From [Pasteurella] mairii (GTDB taxonomy: Bacteria > Pseudomonadota > Gammaproteobacteria > Enterobacterales > Pasteurellaceae), in NCBI GenBank assembly GCA_900454475.1, contig UGSS01000002.1:1941605-2005604 (forward strand): 64,000 bases of DNA, given 5' to 3'. Numbering within the stretch: the stretch's first letter is position 1; each line of letters begins with the position of its first letter. The notes beneath the pieces were generated by a model, which did not search any database, was not told the DNA's origin, and was given only the letters and a program-made list of their open reading frames with translations. Position numbers and translations under genes: made by a program. Shown piece after piece: positions 9,653-18,701 of the stretch.

Positions 9653-10345
9653 ATGCAAATTTCAAAAATTTTAAATCCCAATAATGACCGCAAAGCGGTT
9701 GTCATTTTTTCTGGTGGACAAGATTCCACAACCTGTTTACTGCTTGCCATTCAAGAATATGGCGTAGAAAATGTTCATGCCATGACGTTCCAATATGGGC
9801 AACGTCATCATATCGAATTGCAAAAAGCCAAATGGATTTGCCAAGATTTGGGCGTGAAGCAGCATATTTTAGATATGACTGCCATGCAGGTTTTCGCGCC
9901 CAATGCCATGATGAGTGAAACGGACATCGTGAAAAACGAAAAAGGCGTGCCAAATACGGTGGTGGACGGGCGTAATGCCTTGTTCTTACTTCATGCGGCG
10001 ATTTATGCCAAAAGCCAAGGCATGACCGACATTATCACCGGCGTTTGCGAAACGGATTTTAGCGGTTACCCTGATTGTCGCGATGTGTTTATTAAATCCA
10101 TGAACGTCACTTTGAATTTGTCCATGGATTACAATTTCAATATTCGCACGCCATTAATGTATTTAACCAAAGCGCAAACCTGGCAACTTGCTGATGATTT
10201 AGGTCGCTTGGATTATGTGCGCGAACATACCCATACGTGTTATATGGGCGTGGAGGGCGGTTGTGGCGAATGCCCAAGCTGTATTTTGCGCGAAAAAGGG
10301 TTGGCAGAATATTTAGCGCAAAAAAGTGCGGTGAAAAATGTTTAA
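9653..10345 (+). CDS. queC: 7-cyano-7-deazaguanine (preQ0) synthase QueC
   Basis: Converts 7-carboxy-7-deazaguanine and ammonia to preQ0 with ATP, a step to queuosine. The protein has the PP-loop SGGQDSTT near the N-terminus and a C-terminal zinc site [16 protein letters not shown] start it at [10 protein letters not shown], giving 230 residues, the normal size; a longer frame beginning 69 bp upstream would read through an uptake signal and the riboswitch and lacks family similarity there. The AGGA of the riboswitch is 5 nt before the ATG. An uptake signal lies at the 3' end of the gene. It overlaps queD by 8 bp. Confidence 0.96.
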   Translation: MQISKILNPNNDRKAVVIFSGGQDSTTCLLLAIQEYGVENVHAMTFQYGQRHHIELQKAKWICQDLGVKQHILDMTAMQVFAPNAMMSETDIVKNEKGVPNTVVDGRNALFLLHAAIYAKSQGMTDIITGVCETDFSGYPDCRDVFIKSMNVTLNLSMDYNFNIRTPLMYLTKAQTWQLADDLGRLDYVREHTHTCYMGVEGGCGECPSCILREKGLAEYLAQKSAVKNV

Positions 10346-10757
10346 GGTTTCAAAAGAATTTAGTTTTGATATGGCGCATATTTTGGACGGTCATGATGGT
10401 AAGTGCCAAAATTTGCACGGTCATACTTATAAACTTCAAGTAGAAGTGAGCGGCGATTTAGTGCCTGAAGGTGCGAAAAAAAGCATGGTGGTGGATTTTA
10501 CCGATGTGAAAACTGCGGTGAAAGAAGCGATTTTAGACCCAATGGATCACGCTTTTATTTACGATACCACCAGCGAACGCGAATGCAAAATTGCGGCGTT
10601 ACTCAATGAATTAAACTCAAAAACCTTTGGCATTCCTGTGCGCACTACCGCGGAAGAAATGGCGCGTTTTATGTTTAATCGCTTGAAAGACAAGTTACCG
10701 ATTTCTGCAATTCGTTTGTGGGAAACGCCCACTTCATTTTGTGAGTACCGCGAATGA
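10338..10757 (+). CDS. queD: 6-carboxy-5,6,7,8-tetrahydropterin synthase QueD
   Basis: Converts dihydroneopterin triphosphate to 6-carboxytetrahydropterin, the first committed queuosine step after GTP cyclohydrolase I. The 139-residue protein shows the zinc-binding histidines of the PTPS fold at H14 (DMAH) and H27/H29 (LHGHT) with the catalytic C23, and a late PTAEEMARF-like segment ([14 protein letters not shown]). It overlaps both queC and queE by a few bases, so the three are probably co-translated under the queC riboswitch. Confidence 0.94.
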   Translation: MFKVSKEFSFDMAHILDGHDGKCQNLHGHTYKLQVEVSGDLVPEGAKKSMVVDFTDVKTAVKEAILDPMDHAFIYDTTSERECKIAALLNELNSKTFGIPVRTTAEEMARFMFNRLKDKLPISAIRLWETPTSFCEYRE

Positions 10758-11380
10758 GCTTGCTCATTAACGAACCCAGTTTCCCCATTGTAGAAATCTT
10801 CGAAAGCCTGCAAGGGGAAGGGGCAAATACAGGTATGCCGAGCATTTTTGTGCGTCTTGGCAAATGCAACTTGGCTTGCCCTTGGTGCGATACCAATTAC
10901 CATGAATTTGAGCCATGGACACTCAGCCAAATACTGGTAAAAGTGCGGTCATTTTCGGCGAAGAATGTGATTATCACAGGCGGCGAACCGACAATTCATC
11001 CAAAAGTAGTGCTGTTGCTTGATGAACTCAAAAAAGACGGTTATTTCCTTGCCATTGAAACTAATGGTCTAAAAGAAATTCCGCCACAAATTGATTACAT
11101 CGCTACCAGTCCGAAAGGCATGTACGCGGAAAAATACCAACGCCGTTGTATCAAAAAAGCTAACGAAGTGCGTATTGTGATGGATGCCGAAGCGCGCGAG
11201 TTTTGTGAGTTTATCGAAGGGAAAATCAGCGCGGACTATTATTTCTTAAGCCCTTGCGAAGTTAATGGCAAAATGAACTTACATGAAACCATCCAATTAC
11301 TCGGCGAACTCAACGCCCGCCCAAATAAACCCCAATGGTTGTTGAGTATTCAAACTCATAAGTTGATTGGGATTGAGTAA
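10754..11380 (+). CDS. queE: 7-carboxy-7-deazaguanine synthase QueE
   Basis: Radical-SAM enzyme that contracts 6-carboxytetrahydropterin to 7-carboxy-7-deazaguanine. The cluster-binding motif C38-x3-C42-x2-C45 (CNLACPWC) is present, preceded by the substrate-capping region ESLQGEGANTGMPSIFVRLG and followed by the ITGGEPTIHP motif. At 208 residues it is of the compact QueE type. Start and queD stop overlap as ATGA. An uptake signal is inside the gene. The three que genes supply the pathway from dihydroneopterin triphosphate to preQ0; queF and tgt are not in this window. Confidence 0.95.
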   Translation: MSLLINEPSFPIVEIFESLQGEGANTGMPSIFVRLGKCNLACPWCDTNYHEFEPWTLSQILVKVRSFSAKNVIITGGEPTIHPKVVLLLDELKKDGYFLAIETNGLKEIPPQIDYIATSPKGMYAEKYQRRCIKKANEVRIVMDAEAREFCEFIEGKISADYYFLSPCEVNGKMNLHETIQLLGELNARPNKPQWLLSIQTHKLIGIE

Positions 11381-11390
11381 AACAGAAGTT

Positions 11391-11437
11391 AAAAAAAGTG
11401 CGGTCAAAATTCTTGCTATTTTTTAACCGCACTTTAA
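11391..11437. terminator. Bidirectional terminator between queE and pstB
   Basis: Inverted uptake signals at 11396-11404 and 11426-11434 form a stem extended by A/T pairs between two convergent genes. A/T runs flank the stem on both sides, fitting termination in both directions. Confidence 0.65.
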
Positions 11438-11445
11438 ACCGGAAA

Positions 11446-12225
11446 TTACCCCATCCGTCCTTTGATATAGTCTTCCGTTTTTTGGTTTTGTGGTTTGTCG
11501 AAGATTTTTTTCGTTTCGTCAAATTCCACTAATTCGCCTAAGTACATATAAGCGGTGTAATCAGAGCAACGGGCGGCTTGCTGCATATTGTGGGTCACGA
11601 TTGCCACGGTGTAATCTTGTTTTAGTTCGCCGATAAGTTCTTCGATTTTCATAGTGGAAATCGGATCCAACGCAGAACAAGGCTCATCCAGCAATAAGAC
11701 TTCCGGTTTGACTGCGATACCGCGTGCAATACACAAACGTTGTTGTTGCCCGCCGGATAAACTGTCTCCGCTTTGATTTAATTTATTTTTCACTTCATTC
11801 CACAACGCAGCTTTGGTCAATGCCCATTCAACGCGTTCGTCCATTTCCGCTTTGCTCAATTTTTCAAATAAACGAATACCAAAAGCGATATTGTCGTAAA
11901 TAGACATCGGGAATGGCGTCGGTTTTTGGAAGACCATGCCAACTTTTGCGCGGATAATGGAAATATCCGTATCAGAGGTCAGTAAATTTTCGCCCTCCAA
12001 ATTAATTTCGCCGGTGGCGTGTTGTGCCAGATACAGCTCAAACATCCGGTTTAAAGTGCGCAACAAGGTTGATTTTCCGCAACCGGATGGTCCGATAAAC
12101 GCGGTCACTTTATTTTTCGCAATGCGCAAGTTGATATTTTTCAGCGCATGAAAATCGCCATAATAAAAGTTTAAATTATTGATCTCAATTTTCGTTTCGT
12201 TCATTGGTACAATTGGGTTATTCAT
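11446..12225 (-). CDS. pstB: Phosphate ABC transporter ATPase PstB
   Basis: ATP-hydrolysing subunit of the high-affinity phosphate importer, on the cytoplasmic face. Walker A is GPSGCGKST (45-53), the ABC signature [14 protein letters not shown] follows near residue 153, and Walker B is [14 protein letters not shown]. The [16 protein letters not shown] stretch is typical of PstB. AAGGA precedes the first ATG with good spacing; an in-frame ATG at codon 8 is an alternative. It is the last gene of pstSCAB here; no phoU follows. Confidence 0.97.
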   Translation of the reverse strand: MNNPIVPMNETKIEINNLNFYYGDFHALKNINLRIAKNKVTAFIGPSGCGKSTLLRTLNRMFELYLAQHATGEINLEGENLLTSDTDISIIRAKVGMVFQKPTPFPMSIYDNIAFGIRLFEKLSKAEMDERVEWALTKAALWNEVKNKLNQSGDSLSGGQQQRLCIARGIAVKPEVLLLDEPCSALDPISTMKIEELIGELKQDYTVAIVTHNMQQAARCSDYTAYMYLGELVEFDETKKIFDKPQNQKTEDYIKGRMG

Positions 12226-12235
12226 TCTTTTATCC

Positions 12236-13090
12236 TTATTTTTGTTTTGGTTGGAAATATAAACGGGTAATAATATTTAACACCAGTACAAAGAGAGTGA
12301 TTAAGGTTGCGCCCGCCCAAGCAAGCGTATTCCAATCTTCAAACGGGCTGGCGGCATATTGGTAAATCACGACGGGTAAATTTGCCATTGGACCGTTCAT
12401 ATTCCAGGATGTAAATTGGTTGGAAAGTGCGGTGAATAATAATGGTGCAGTTTCGCCGGCAATACGCGCGATCGACAAGAGAACCCCAGTAATGATCCCC
12501 GGTTTCGCCACACGGTAGCAGATCATGGTGATCACACGCCATTGTGGACAACCTAAAGCAATGGCGGCTTCACGTAAGTTATTCGGGACTAAATTGAGCA
12601 TACTGTCAGTGGTTCGTACGATAACCGGAATGGCGATCATGGCTAAGGCAAAACCGCCAGCCCAACCGGAATAATGTTTCACTTGTGCCACATAAACCGC
12701 ATAAATAAACAAACCAATGGTAATTGACGGGGCGGAAAGTAAAATATCATTTAAAAAACGCACCATGCTGGAAAGTTTGCTGTAGCGTCCGTATTCGGCT
12801 AAATAGGTACCCGCTAAAATGCTCACGGGTGTGGCAATCGCCATCGCCACCACCAACATTAAACTGGAGCCGATAATGGCATTTAATAAGCCGCCTTGTT
12901 CATTTGGCGCGGGCGTTTCGGCAAGAAATAAATCAAAGGACAATGATGGAATACCTTTGAAAAGCAAGGTGGCAATAATCCAAACTAACCAAAACAAACC
13001 GAAAATGACGGAAAGTCCGGATAAGCACAACATAATTTTGTTCTTAAATTTACGACAATGAAAACGTCGGTTTTGATAACGTACTAACAT
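12236..13090 (-). CDS. pstA: Phosphate ABC transporter permease PstA
   Basis: Membrane subunit of the phosphate importer. The 284-residue sequence has six predicted membrane segments and the binding-protein-dependent permease (EAA-type) loop [15 protein letters not shown] followed by a [22 protein letters not shown] segment characteristic of PstA. It abuts pstC (sharing the base at 13090) and lies 10 bp before pstB. An uptake signal is within the coding region. Confidence 0.96.
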   Translation of the reverse strand: MLVRYQNRRFHCRKFKNKIMLCLSGLSVIFGLFWLVWIIATLLFKGIPSLSFDLFLAETPAPNEQGGLLNAIIGSSLMLVVAMAIATPVSILAGTYLAEYGRYSKLSSMVRFLNDILLSAPSITIGLFIYAVYVAQVKHYSGWAGGFALAMIAIPVIVRTTDSMLNLVPNNLREAAIALGCPQWRVITMICYRVAKPGIITGVLLSIARIAGETAPLLFTALSNQFTSWNMNGPMANLPVVIYQYAASPFEDWNTLAWAGATLITLFVLVLNIITRLYFQPKQK

Positions 13091-14040
13091 TATTTTTTCC
13101 CCTCATGTCTGCTCATGCGCGCAATCAGCAATCTTGAGCAAGCCAACACCAATGTGGTAATTACGAAAAGTAGTAAACCTAATTCCAACAAGGCGGATTT
13201 TTGTAAACCACCGGCTTCGTTAAATTCGTTAGCGATAGCCGAAGCAATAGAGGATGATGGTGAAAAGATTGATTGAGGCAATTGGAACGCATTACCGATC
13301 ACAAAGGTCACCGCCATGGTTTCCCCTAAGGCACGTCCCAGACCGAGCATAATGCTGCCGATGACACCGGCTTTGGTATAAGGCAAAATCACTTTCCAGA
13401 CGACTTCTGACGTCGTCGAACCTAGTCCATAGGCGGATTCTTTTAACATTGGTGGAACCGCTTGGAACATATCGCGCATCACCGAAGAAATAAACGGAAT
13501 CACCATAATTGCCAACACTAACCCAGCGGTAAATAAACCGATCCCGAAAGGCACGCCGGAAAATAACATCCCAACAAAAGGCAAGGCGCCAAGATATTCG
13601 ATTAAATGGGGTTGGATAAATTCTTGGAATAAGGGAACAAACACGAATAAGCCCCACATGCCATAAATAATAGATGGAATTGCAGCAAGTAATTCCACTG
13701 CAAGGCTGACTGGACGTTTAAGCCATTGTGGTGCAAGCTCGGAAAGAAACACTGCAATACCCAAGGAAATCGGTACTGCAATACATAAGGCAATACCGGC
13801 AGAAACTAAGGTGCCGATAATTGGCACTAATGCGCCATAATTTTCTTGTACCGGATCCCAGTCGTTTGTCCATAAAAAAGGAAGACCAAATTGTTTAATG
13901 GCATCCCAAGCGCCCACAAAAAGCGAGACGATTATTGCTAATAACGCACAAAAAACACCGAGCGCAAAAAAACGCGTTGTATTTTTAAATAGCGTTTCAA
14001 TAAACGGGTGATTCAAATATTTTCTATCTACTTTATGCAT
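13090..14040 (-). CDS. pstC: Phosphate ABC transporter permease PstC
   Basis: Second membrane subunit of the phosphate importer. The 316-residue protein has six or more hydrophobic segments, the AAIPSIIYGMWGLFVFVP motif of PstC and an EAA loop (KESAYGLGSTTSEVVWKVILP) followed by GLGRALGETMAVTFVIGN. The final TAA/ATG junction with pstA overlaps by one base. It is separated from pstS by 59 bp containing a strong hairpin. Confidence 0.96.
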   Translation of the reverse strand: MHKVDRKYLNHPFIETLFKNTTRFFALGVFCALLAIIVSLFVGAWDAIKQFGLPFLWTNDWDPVQENYGALVPIIGTLVSAGIALCIAVPISLGIAVFLSELAPQWLKRPVSLAVELLAAIPSIIYGMWGLFVFVPLFQEFIQPHLIEYLGALPFVGMLFSGVPFGIGLFTAGLVLAIMVIPFISSVMRDMFQAVPPMLKESAYGLGSTTSEVVWKVILPYTKAGVIGSIMLGLGRALGETMAVTFVIGNAFQLPQSIFSPSSSIASAIANEFNEAGGLQKSALLELGLLLFVITTLVLACSRLLIARMSRHEGKK

Positions 14041-14070
14041 ATTTTCTATTTCTATCGTTATTCAAAGTAG

Positions 14071-14089
14071 GGTGGGCATATCGCCCACC
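14071..14089 (-). promoter_or_regulatory. Intercistronic hairpin between pstS and pstC
   Basis: A perfect 7-bp GC-rich stem (GGTGGGC with GCCCACC) and 5-nt loop lies in the 59-bp gap. There is no T-run after it on the transcribed strand, so it more likely stabilises the pstS message or reduces readthrough than fully terminates; periplasmic binding proteins are usually made in excess over permeases. Confidence 0.55.
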
Positions 14090-14099
14090 ATACCAAGCC

Positions 14100-15143
14100 T
14101 TACTGTATTGCGTTACCGTTTTTATCTTTCACTTCGCTTGTCCATTGCGCTTTGATTTGATTAACCAGTTCTTGTGGTAACGGTACATAATCTAATTCAG
14201 ACGCCGCATCTTGCCCTTTGCTAAACGCCCAATCGAAGAATTGGAGTATGCCCTTGGTGGCTTGCACATTATCCGCTACTTTGTGTAACAAGATAAAACT
14301 CGCCGCGGTTACCGGCCAAGAGGCTTTCCCCTCTTCATCGGTCAACACAACGCCCATTCCCGGTTTTTCATCCCATTTAGCATTAGCGGCAGCGGACATA
14401 AAACTTTCTTTTGACGGTTGAACAAATTCGCCGGCCTTATTTTGTAGAGATACCCAAGCAAGGTTATTTTGTTTGGCGTAAGCATATTCAACATAACCGA
14501 TTGAGAATTTAAGCTGTTTCACATAAGCTGAAACGCCCTCGTTTCCCTTACCGCCTTGACCGGTTGGCCATTTCACCGATTTGCCCTCGCCCACTTTGGC
14601 TTTCCAATCCGCAGAGACTTTTGACAAATAGTTGGTCCAACCGAAAGTGGTACCGGAACCGTCGGAACGGTGTACCACAATAATTGGATTGCTTGGTAAG
14701 TTAAGATCTGGGTTTAATGCTGCCACCGCCGGATCGTTCCATGTTTTAATCTCACCTAAGAAAATTTTCGCTAAAACGTCACCGGAAAGTTTTAATTGAC
14801 CAGGTTGCACATTCGGGATATTCACGACCGGCACGGTTCCGCCGATAATGGCTGGGAATTGTAATAATTGATGTTGCTCGAGTAATTCGGCTTTCATTGG
14901 ATCGTCGGAGGCACCAAAATCAATGGTTTTCGCAATAATTTGTTGTTGACCGCCGCCGGAACCGATAGATTGATAGTTAACTTTGTTACCGGTTTCTTTT
15001 TCATATAATGATGACCATTTTGCATAAACCGGATAGGGGAATGAGGCGCCTGCGCCAGTGATGGTTTGTGCATGAGCAGTTAAGGATAAGGTGCCGAATG
15101 AGATGGCTAATAACATAAAGCGCTTGAATGTTTTAACTAACAT
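14100..15143 (-). CDS. pstS: Periplasmic phosphate-binding protein PstS
   Basis: Captures inorganic phosphate for the PstCAB importer. I start it at MLVKTFKRFMLLAIS (347 residues, matching the family), preceded by GAGGAGAAATTT; a longer upstream frame adds 51 residues unlike any PstS and crosses the leader. The signal peptide ends at AHAQ. The mature start TITGAGASFPYPVYAKW and the phosphate-contacting segments YQSIGSGGGQQQI and HRSDGSGTTF are diagnostic. It is the first gene of pstSCAB and has a Pho box 69-86 bp upstream of the start. Confidence 0.97.
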   Translation of the reverse strand: MLVKTFKRFMLLAISFGTLSLTAHAQTITGAGASFPYPVYAKWSSLYEKETGNKVNYQSIGSGGGQQQIIAKTIDFGASDDPMKAELLEQHQLLQFPAIIGGTVPVVNIPNVQPGQLKLSGDVLAKIFLGEIKTWNDPAVAALNPDLNLPSNPIIVVHRSDGSGTTFGWTNYLSKVSADWKAKVGEGKSVKWPTGQGGKGNEGVSAYVKQLKFSIGYVEYAYAKQNNLAWVSLQNKAGEFVQPSKESFMSAAANAKWDEKPGMGVVLTDEEGKASWPVTAASFILLHKVADNVQATKGILQFFDWAFSKGQDAASELDYVPLPQELVNQIKAQWTSEVKDKNGNAIQ

Positions 15144-15211
15144 AAATTTCTCCTCAATGATATATTTTTCAATGATGTGCTTTACTTCGACGGGGAGTAT
15201 AAAAAAGAAAT

Positions 15212-15229
15212 ATGACAATTTGATGACAA
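15212..15229 (-). promoter_or_regulatory. Pho box (PhoB site) upstream of pstS
   Basis: On the minus strand the sequence reads TTGTCATCAAATTGTCAT: two identical 7-bp direct repeats TTGTCAT separated by 4 bp (11-bp period). This is the PhoB-site architecture (consensus CTGTCAT-A/T4-CTGTCAT). The position, 69 bp upstream of the pstS ATG, fits activation of pstSCAB during phosphate limitation. Confidence 0.8.
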
Positions 15230-15329
15230 CAATGTAAATCAACCAATGAAAAGACGACGTAAGTGCGGTCATTTTTGAACTATTTTTAAACCACATTGAC
15301 TAAGAGTTAGTTTACTGAAAGAAAGGAAA

Positions 15330-16046
15330 ATGAAGATGAAATTAAAACATATTGCCTTTATTTTAATGATGGCATTGCCCATGAGCCTATCTGCGAATAC
15401 CTCACCTGCCAGTTCCATTAAAAACGGAAATATCGTGAGTTTTAGTACGGAAGTTGAAAAAGAAGTGCCTCAGGATTTATTACAAGTAACCTTGTTTATT
15501 CAAGTTGAAAATGCGGCATTGCCGAAAGCCAATCAGGAAGTAAACAGTAAAATTAACCAAGCACTTGAGATTATTAAAGCGCAAAGTGCGGTGGAAATTA
15601 AACAAAATTCGCGCAATACTTATGTGCGCTATAACCAACAAGGCAAACAAAACGGTTGGGTAACGTCTGGACAATTGGTATTACAAAGTGCCGACAGCGA
15701 AGCCTTGTCCAAAATACTATCCGATCTTGACGGTATTTTAGCGATTTCTTCAGTCAATGCGCTGGTCTCGCCGGAAACTATTGCTAAATCCGAAGATGAA
15801 TTAACCGCCAATGTGCTGAAAAAATTTGAGCAGCAAGCACAATTAATTAAAACCACGTTGAAAGCCAAAGATTATTCGATTGTGGAGCTAAATTTAACCT
15901 CGCCGACAGAAAACTACGACATGGTTGCCAGACCGTATGGTGCGATGGAACGAGCGGCGAAAGTGGATGATAGTTCCGTGAAGTTAGAACAAGGAAAAAC
16001 CCAGCTGAAAGCGCGTCTTGACGCTAAAATTGAATTAGTGAAGTAA
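15330..16046 (+). CDS. Periplasmic SIMPL-domain (YggE/DUF541) protein
   Basis: The 238-residue product has a signal peptide (cleavage probably after LSA near residue 22) and then a SIMPL domain across most of its length, recognisable from the early GNIVSFSTEVEKEVPQDLLQ and from the late MVARPYGAMERAA segment common in these proteins. E. coli YggE is linked to oxidative-stress tolerance but its activity is unknown; I make no functional claim. Two in-frame ATGs (codons 1 and 3) follow an AAAGGAAAA site. An uptake signal is inside the gene. It stands alone, divergent from pstS. Confidence 0.85.
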   Translation: MKMKLKHIAFILMMALPMSLSANTSPASSIKNGNIVSFSTEVEKEVPQDLLQVTLFIQVENAALPKANQEVNSKINQALEIIKAQSAVEIKQNSRNTYVRYNQQGKQNGWVTSGQLVLQSADSEALSKILSDLDGILAISSVNALVSPETIAKSEDELTANVLKKFEQQAQLIKTTLKAKDYSIVELNLTSPTENYDMVARPYGAMERAAKVDDSSVKLEQGKTQLKARLDAKIELVK

Positions 16047-16107
16047 TAATGACAGGTCGGCGGATTTCCGCTACAATGAATCGATTTTAACCAGCAATGA
16101 GGTAATA

Positions 16108-16716
16108 ATGAAAGTTGCAAAAAATATCGTGGTAAGCATTGCTTACCAAGTTCGCACAGAAGATGGCGTATTGGTAGATGAAGCGCCAGCAAATCAACCG
16201 TTAGAATACTTACAAGGTCACAATAATTTAGTGATTGGTCTTGAAAATGCATTGGAAGGAAAAGCAGTTGGCGATAAATTTGAAGTACGCGTAAAACCGG
16301 AAGAGGCTTACGGTGAATACAACGAAAATATGGTACAACGCGTGCCGAAAGACGTTTTTGTCGGTGTTGATGAATTAGTGGTCGGTATGCGTTTTATCGC
16401 TGATACGGATATGGGTCCATTACCAGTGGTGATCACTGAAGTGGGCGAAACCGATGTGGTCGTTGACGGAAACCATATGCTCGCCGGTCAAGAACTGTTA
16501 TTTACCGTTGAAGTTGTTGCAACACGCGAAGCTACATTAGAAGAAATCGCTCACGGTCATATTCACCAAGAAAGCGGTTGCTGTGGCGGTCACCATCATG
16601 ACAGCGATGAAGAAGGTCATGGTTGCGGTTGCGGCGGGCATCACCATCATCACGGACATGATCACCACCACGATCATGACGGTTGCTGTGGTGGAAAAGG
16701 CGGCTGCAAACATTAA
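16108..16716 (+). CDS. slyD: FKBP-type peptidyl-prolyl isomerase SlyD
   Basis: Cytosolic prolyl isomerase, chaperone and nickel-binding protein. The 202-residue sequence has the FKBP catalytic part (VSIAYQVRTEDG; PLEYLQGHNNLVIGLE), the inserted IF chaperone domain (about 75-130) and, from about residue 150, a tail very rich in His and Cys (GCCGGHHHD, GCGCGGHHHHHGHDHHHDHDG, ending CCGGKGGC). In E. coli this tail binds Ni2+ and helps hydrogenase and urease maturation. A GAGGTAATA site precedes the ATG. Confidence 0.96.
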   Translation: MKVAKNIVVSIAYQVRTEDGVLVDEAPANQPLEYLQGHNNLVIGLENALEGKAVGDKFEVRVKPEEAYGEYNENMVQRVPKDVFVGVDELVVGMRFIADTDMGPLPVVITEVGETDVVVDGNHMLAGQELLFTVEVVATREATLEEIAHGHIHQESGCCGGHHHDSDEEGHGCGCGGHHHHHGHDHHHDHDGCCGGKGGCKH

Positions 16717-16770
16717 TTGAGCAAATGGCGTGCACAAATAGGGCACCATTAGCGCTAAAACGTGTAAAAA

Positions 16771-16815
16771 TTGACCGCACTTTTTGTTTCATTGAGCAAA
16801 AGTGCGGTCATTTTT
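16771..16815. terminator. Bidirectional terminator between slyD and the YidE-type gene
   Basis: Inverted uptake signals (16774-16782 and 16800-16808) form a stem with A- and T-rich flanks, TGACCGCACTTTTTG ... AAAAGTGCGGTCATTTTT. It lies between convergent genes. Confidence 0.7.
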
Positions 16816-16835
16816 ATGGCAATTTTCCGCTTAAT

Positions 16836-18494
16836 TTATACGATAGTCCACAGCAAAATAGCGAGTAATTGCGGCGAGATGATCCGCAAAAACATGACTA
16901 ACGGATACACCGTCGCATAAGATAATGCCGCCGCGCCACTGTCTTCTTTGATCGCGTTAGCAAATGCTAATGCTGGCGGATCTGTCATGGAACCTGCTAA
17001 TAATCCACATAAGGTTAAATAGTTTAATTTTAAATATAAACGTGCCAAAATCCCAACAAACATTAACGGAATAAACGTAATAAGCGCACCATACCCCATC
17101 CACTCCAAGCCACTTCCATGAACAAAAGTCGCCACAAAATTACCACCGGATTTAAGTCCAACCACGGATAAAAATAATACAATACCGATCTCGCGTAACG
17201 CCAAGTTAGCGCTTGGTGGCATAAACCAATAAAGTTTGCCGATACTGCCAATACGCGCAAGAATTAAGGCAATCACTAACGGTCCGCCTGCCAAACCGAG
17301 CTTTAAAGCAACCGGAAAGCCCGGAACATAAAACGGAATAGATCCTAACAATACACCAAGCCCAATACCGATAAACACTGGTAACATTTGTACATGTTGT
17401 AATTTTTGCTGTGCATTGCCAATAATTGCAATAGCATGCCCAATCAAATCAGAACGACCAACAACGTGCAAGACATCCCCAAATTGCAACGTAGTATTCG
17501 CTGTTGGGACAAGTTCTACCCCTGCGCGATTGAGACGCGAAATCACTACACCGTATTTTTGATGAATACCTAAACCTTTTATTCGTTTACCCAACACTTT
17601 TTCATTGGTCACCACAATGCGTTCGGAACGTAAATCACCACTCAATGTTGCCATTGGCACATCAACCTCTTCACCAATCACCAAGCGCATTTTTTTCAAA
17701 GCGTGAATTTCGCCCACGATATGCAGTAAATCACCTTGGTAAATAGGGGTGTCCGCTTTAGGTACACAAATGCTCTCCTCCCGCTTCAGACGGGAACAAA
17801 CTACATCTTTATTATCAAACCCAGGAATATCAATAAGATGCAAACCATTTAAATTAGGGTTAGTGACTTTAACATTCATGGAACGTAATGTTTCTTTATC
17901 TTGTCCACTTTCTTTTTGAAAGCCAAGTGCTTCTTCTTCGACTTTTATTTTAAAAAATAGACGAACCAACCACATGGTCAATAAAATTCCACAAATCCCA
18001 AACGGATACGCAACCGCATATGCCATCCCCATAGTTTCAGTCAAATTGCTCATGCCCAATTCGGATAAAATTTGTTGCCCCGCACCAAGCGAAGGGGTAT
18101 TAGTCACTGCACCAGAATAGATCCCTAAAATAATATCTAATGGAACATCTCCAACTTTATACAAGACTACGACACTTAATGCCCCCACTAAAACAATCAG
18201 TGCTGCAAGTCCGTTAAGTTTCAAGCCAGACTGCCTTAAGGAAGAAAAAAAGCCCGGACCAACTTGAATTCCAATAGTATAAACAAACAGGATTAAACCG
18301 AATTCTTGGATAAAATGCATCGTATGAGCTTCTAATACCAATCCGTATTGACGAGTAAAATGTCCGACAATAATACCGCCAAACAGTACACCACCAATCC
18401 CTAATCCAACGCCTCTAATTTTCCAAGAACCAATCCACAGTCCGATAACTGCAACAAGGGCAAGAAGACTGATGGTGATCGCGATATCACTCAT
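16836..18494 (-). CDS. yidE: YidE/YbjL-family putative transporter
   Basis: The 552-residue membrane protein has about five hydrophobic segments, then two RCK_C (TrkA-C-like) regulatory domains (roughly residues 190-375), then a second set of hydrophobic segments. This is the AspT/YidE/YbjL duplicated-domain architecture. Motifs [14 protein letters not shown] in the first half and [17 protein letters not shown] in the second are the paired conserved loops of the family. Length matches E. coli YidE (about 553). The substrate is not known for this subgroup; the AspT relatives exchange aspartate for alanine. AGAGGT precedes the ATG. Confidence 0.88.
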   Translation of the reverse strand: MSDIAITISLLALVAVIGLWIGSWKIRGVGLGIGGVLFGGIIVGHFTRQYGLVLEAHTMHFIQEFGLILFVYTIGIQVGPGFFSSLRQSGLKLNGLAALIVLVGALSVVVLYKVGDVPLDIILGIYSGAVTNTPSLGAGQQILSELGMSNLTETMGMAYAVAYPFGICGILLTMWLVRLFFKIKVEEEALGFQKESGQDKETLRSMNVKVTNPNLNGLHLIDIPGFDNKDVVCSRLKREESICVPKADTPIYQGDLLHIVGEIHALKKMRLVIGEEVDVPMATLSGDLRSERIVVTNEKVLGKRIKGLGIHQKYGVVISRLNRAGVELVPTANTTLQFGDVLHVVGRSDLIGHAIAIIGNAQQKLQHVQMLPVFIGIGLGVLLGSIPFYVPGFPVALKLGLAGGPLVIALILARIGSIGKLYWFMPPSANLALREIGIVLFLSVVGLKSGGNFVATFVHGSGLEWMGYGALITFIPLMFVGILARLYLKLNYLTLCGLLAGSMTDPPALAFANAIKEDSGAAALSYATVYPLVMFLRIISPQLLAILLWTIV

Positions 18495-18701
18495 ATTTAC
18501 CTCTTATGACAAAATTTATAAAAAATAACTAATGAGAATTATAGCAAGCTCCTTTAGGCAAATAAGCAAACAAATATAAAAAGTTGAACGTTTATCACAT
18601 TTTTCTTGTCAAAGAGACGGTTTTTTTTAACAATATTTGAACAAACACTCGTCTGGCAAATCAAATTTTGCCCCAAAAACAATTTTTATTCGGAACAAAT
18701 C

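Noticed and set aside
15144-15296. 51-residue N-terminal extension of PstS
   Set aside because: It crosses the Pho box and would bury the signal peptide; the inner ATG has GAGGAGAAA.
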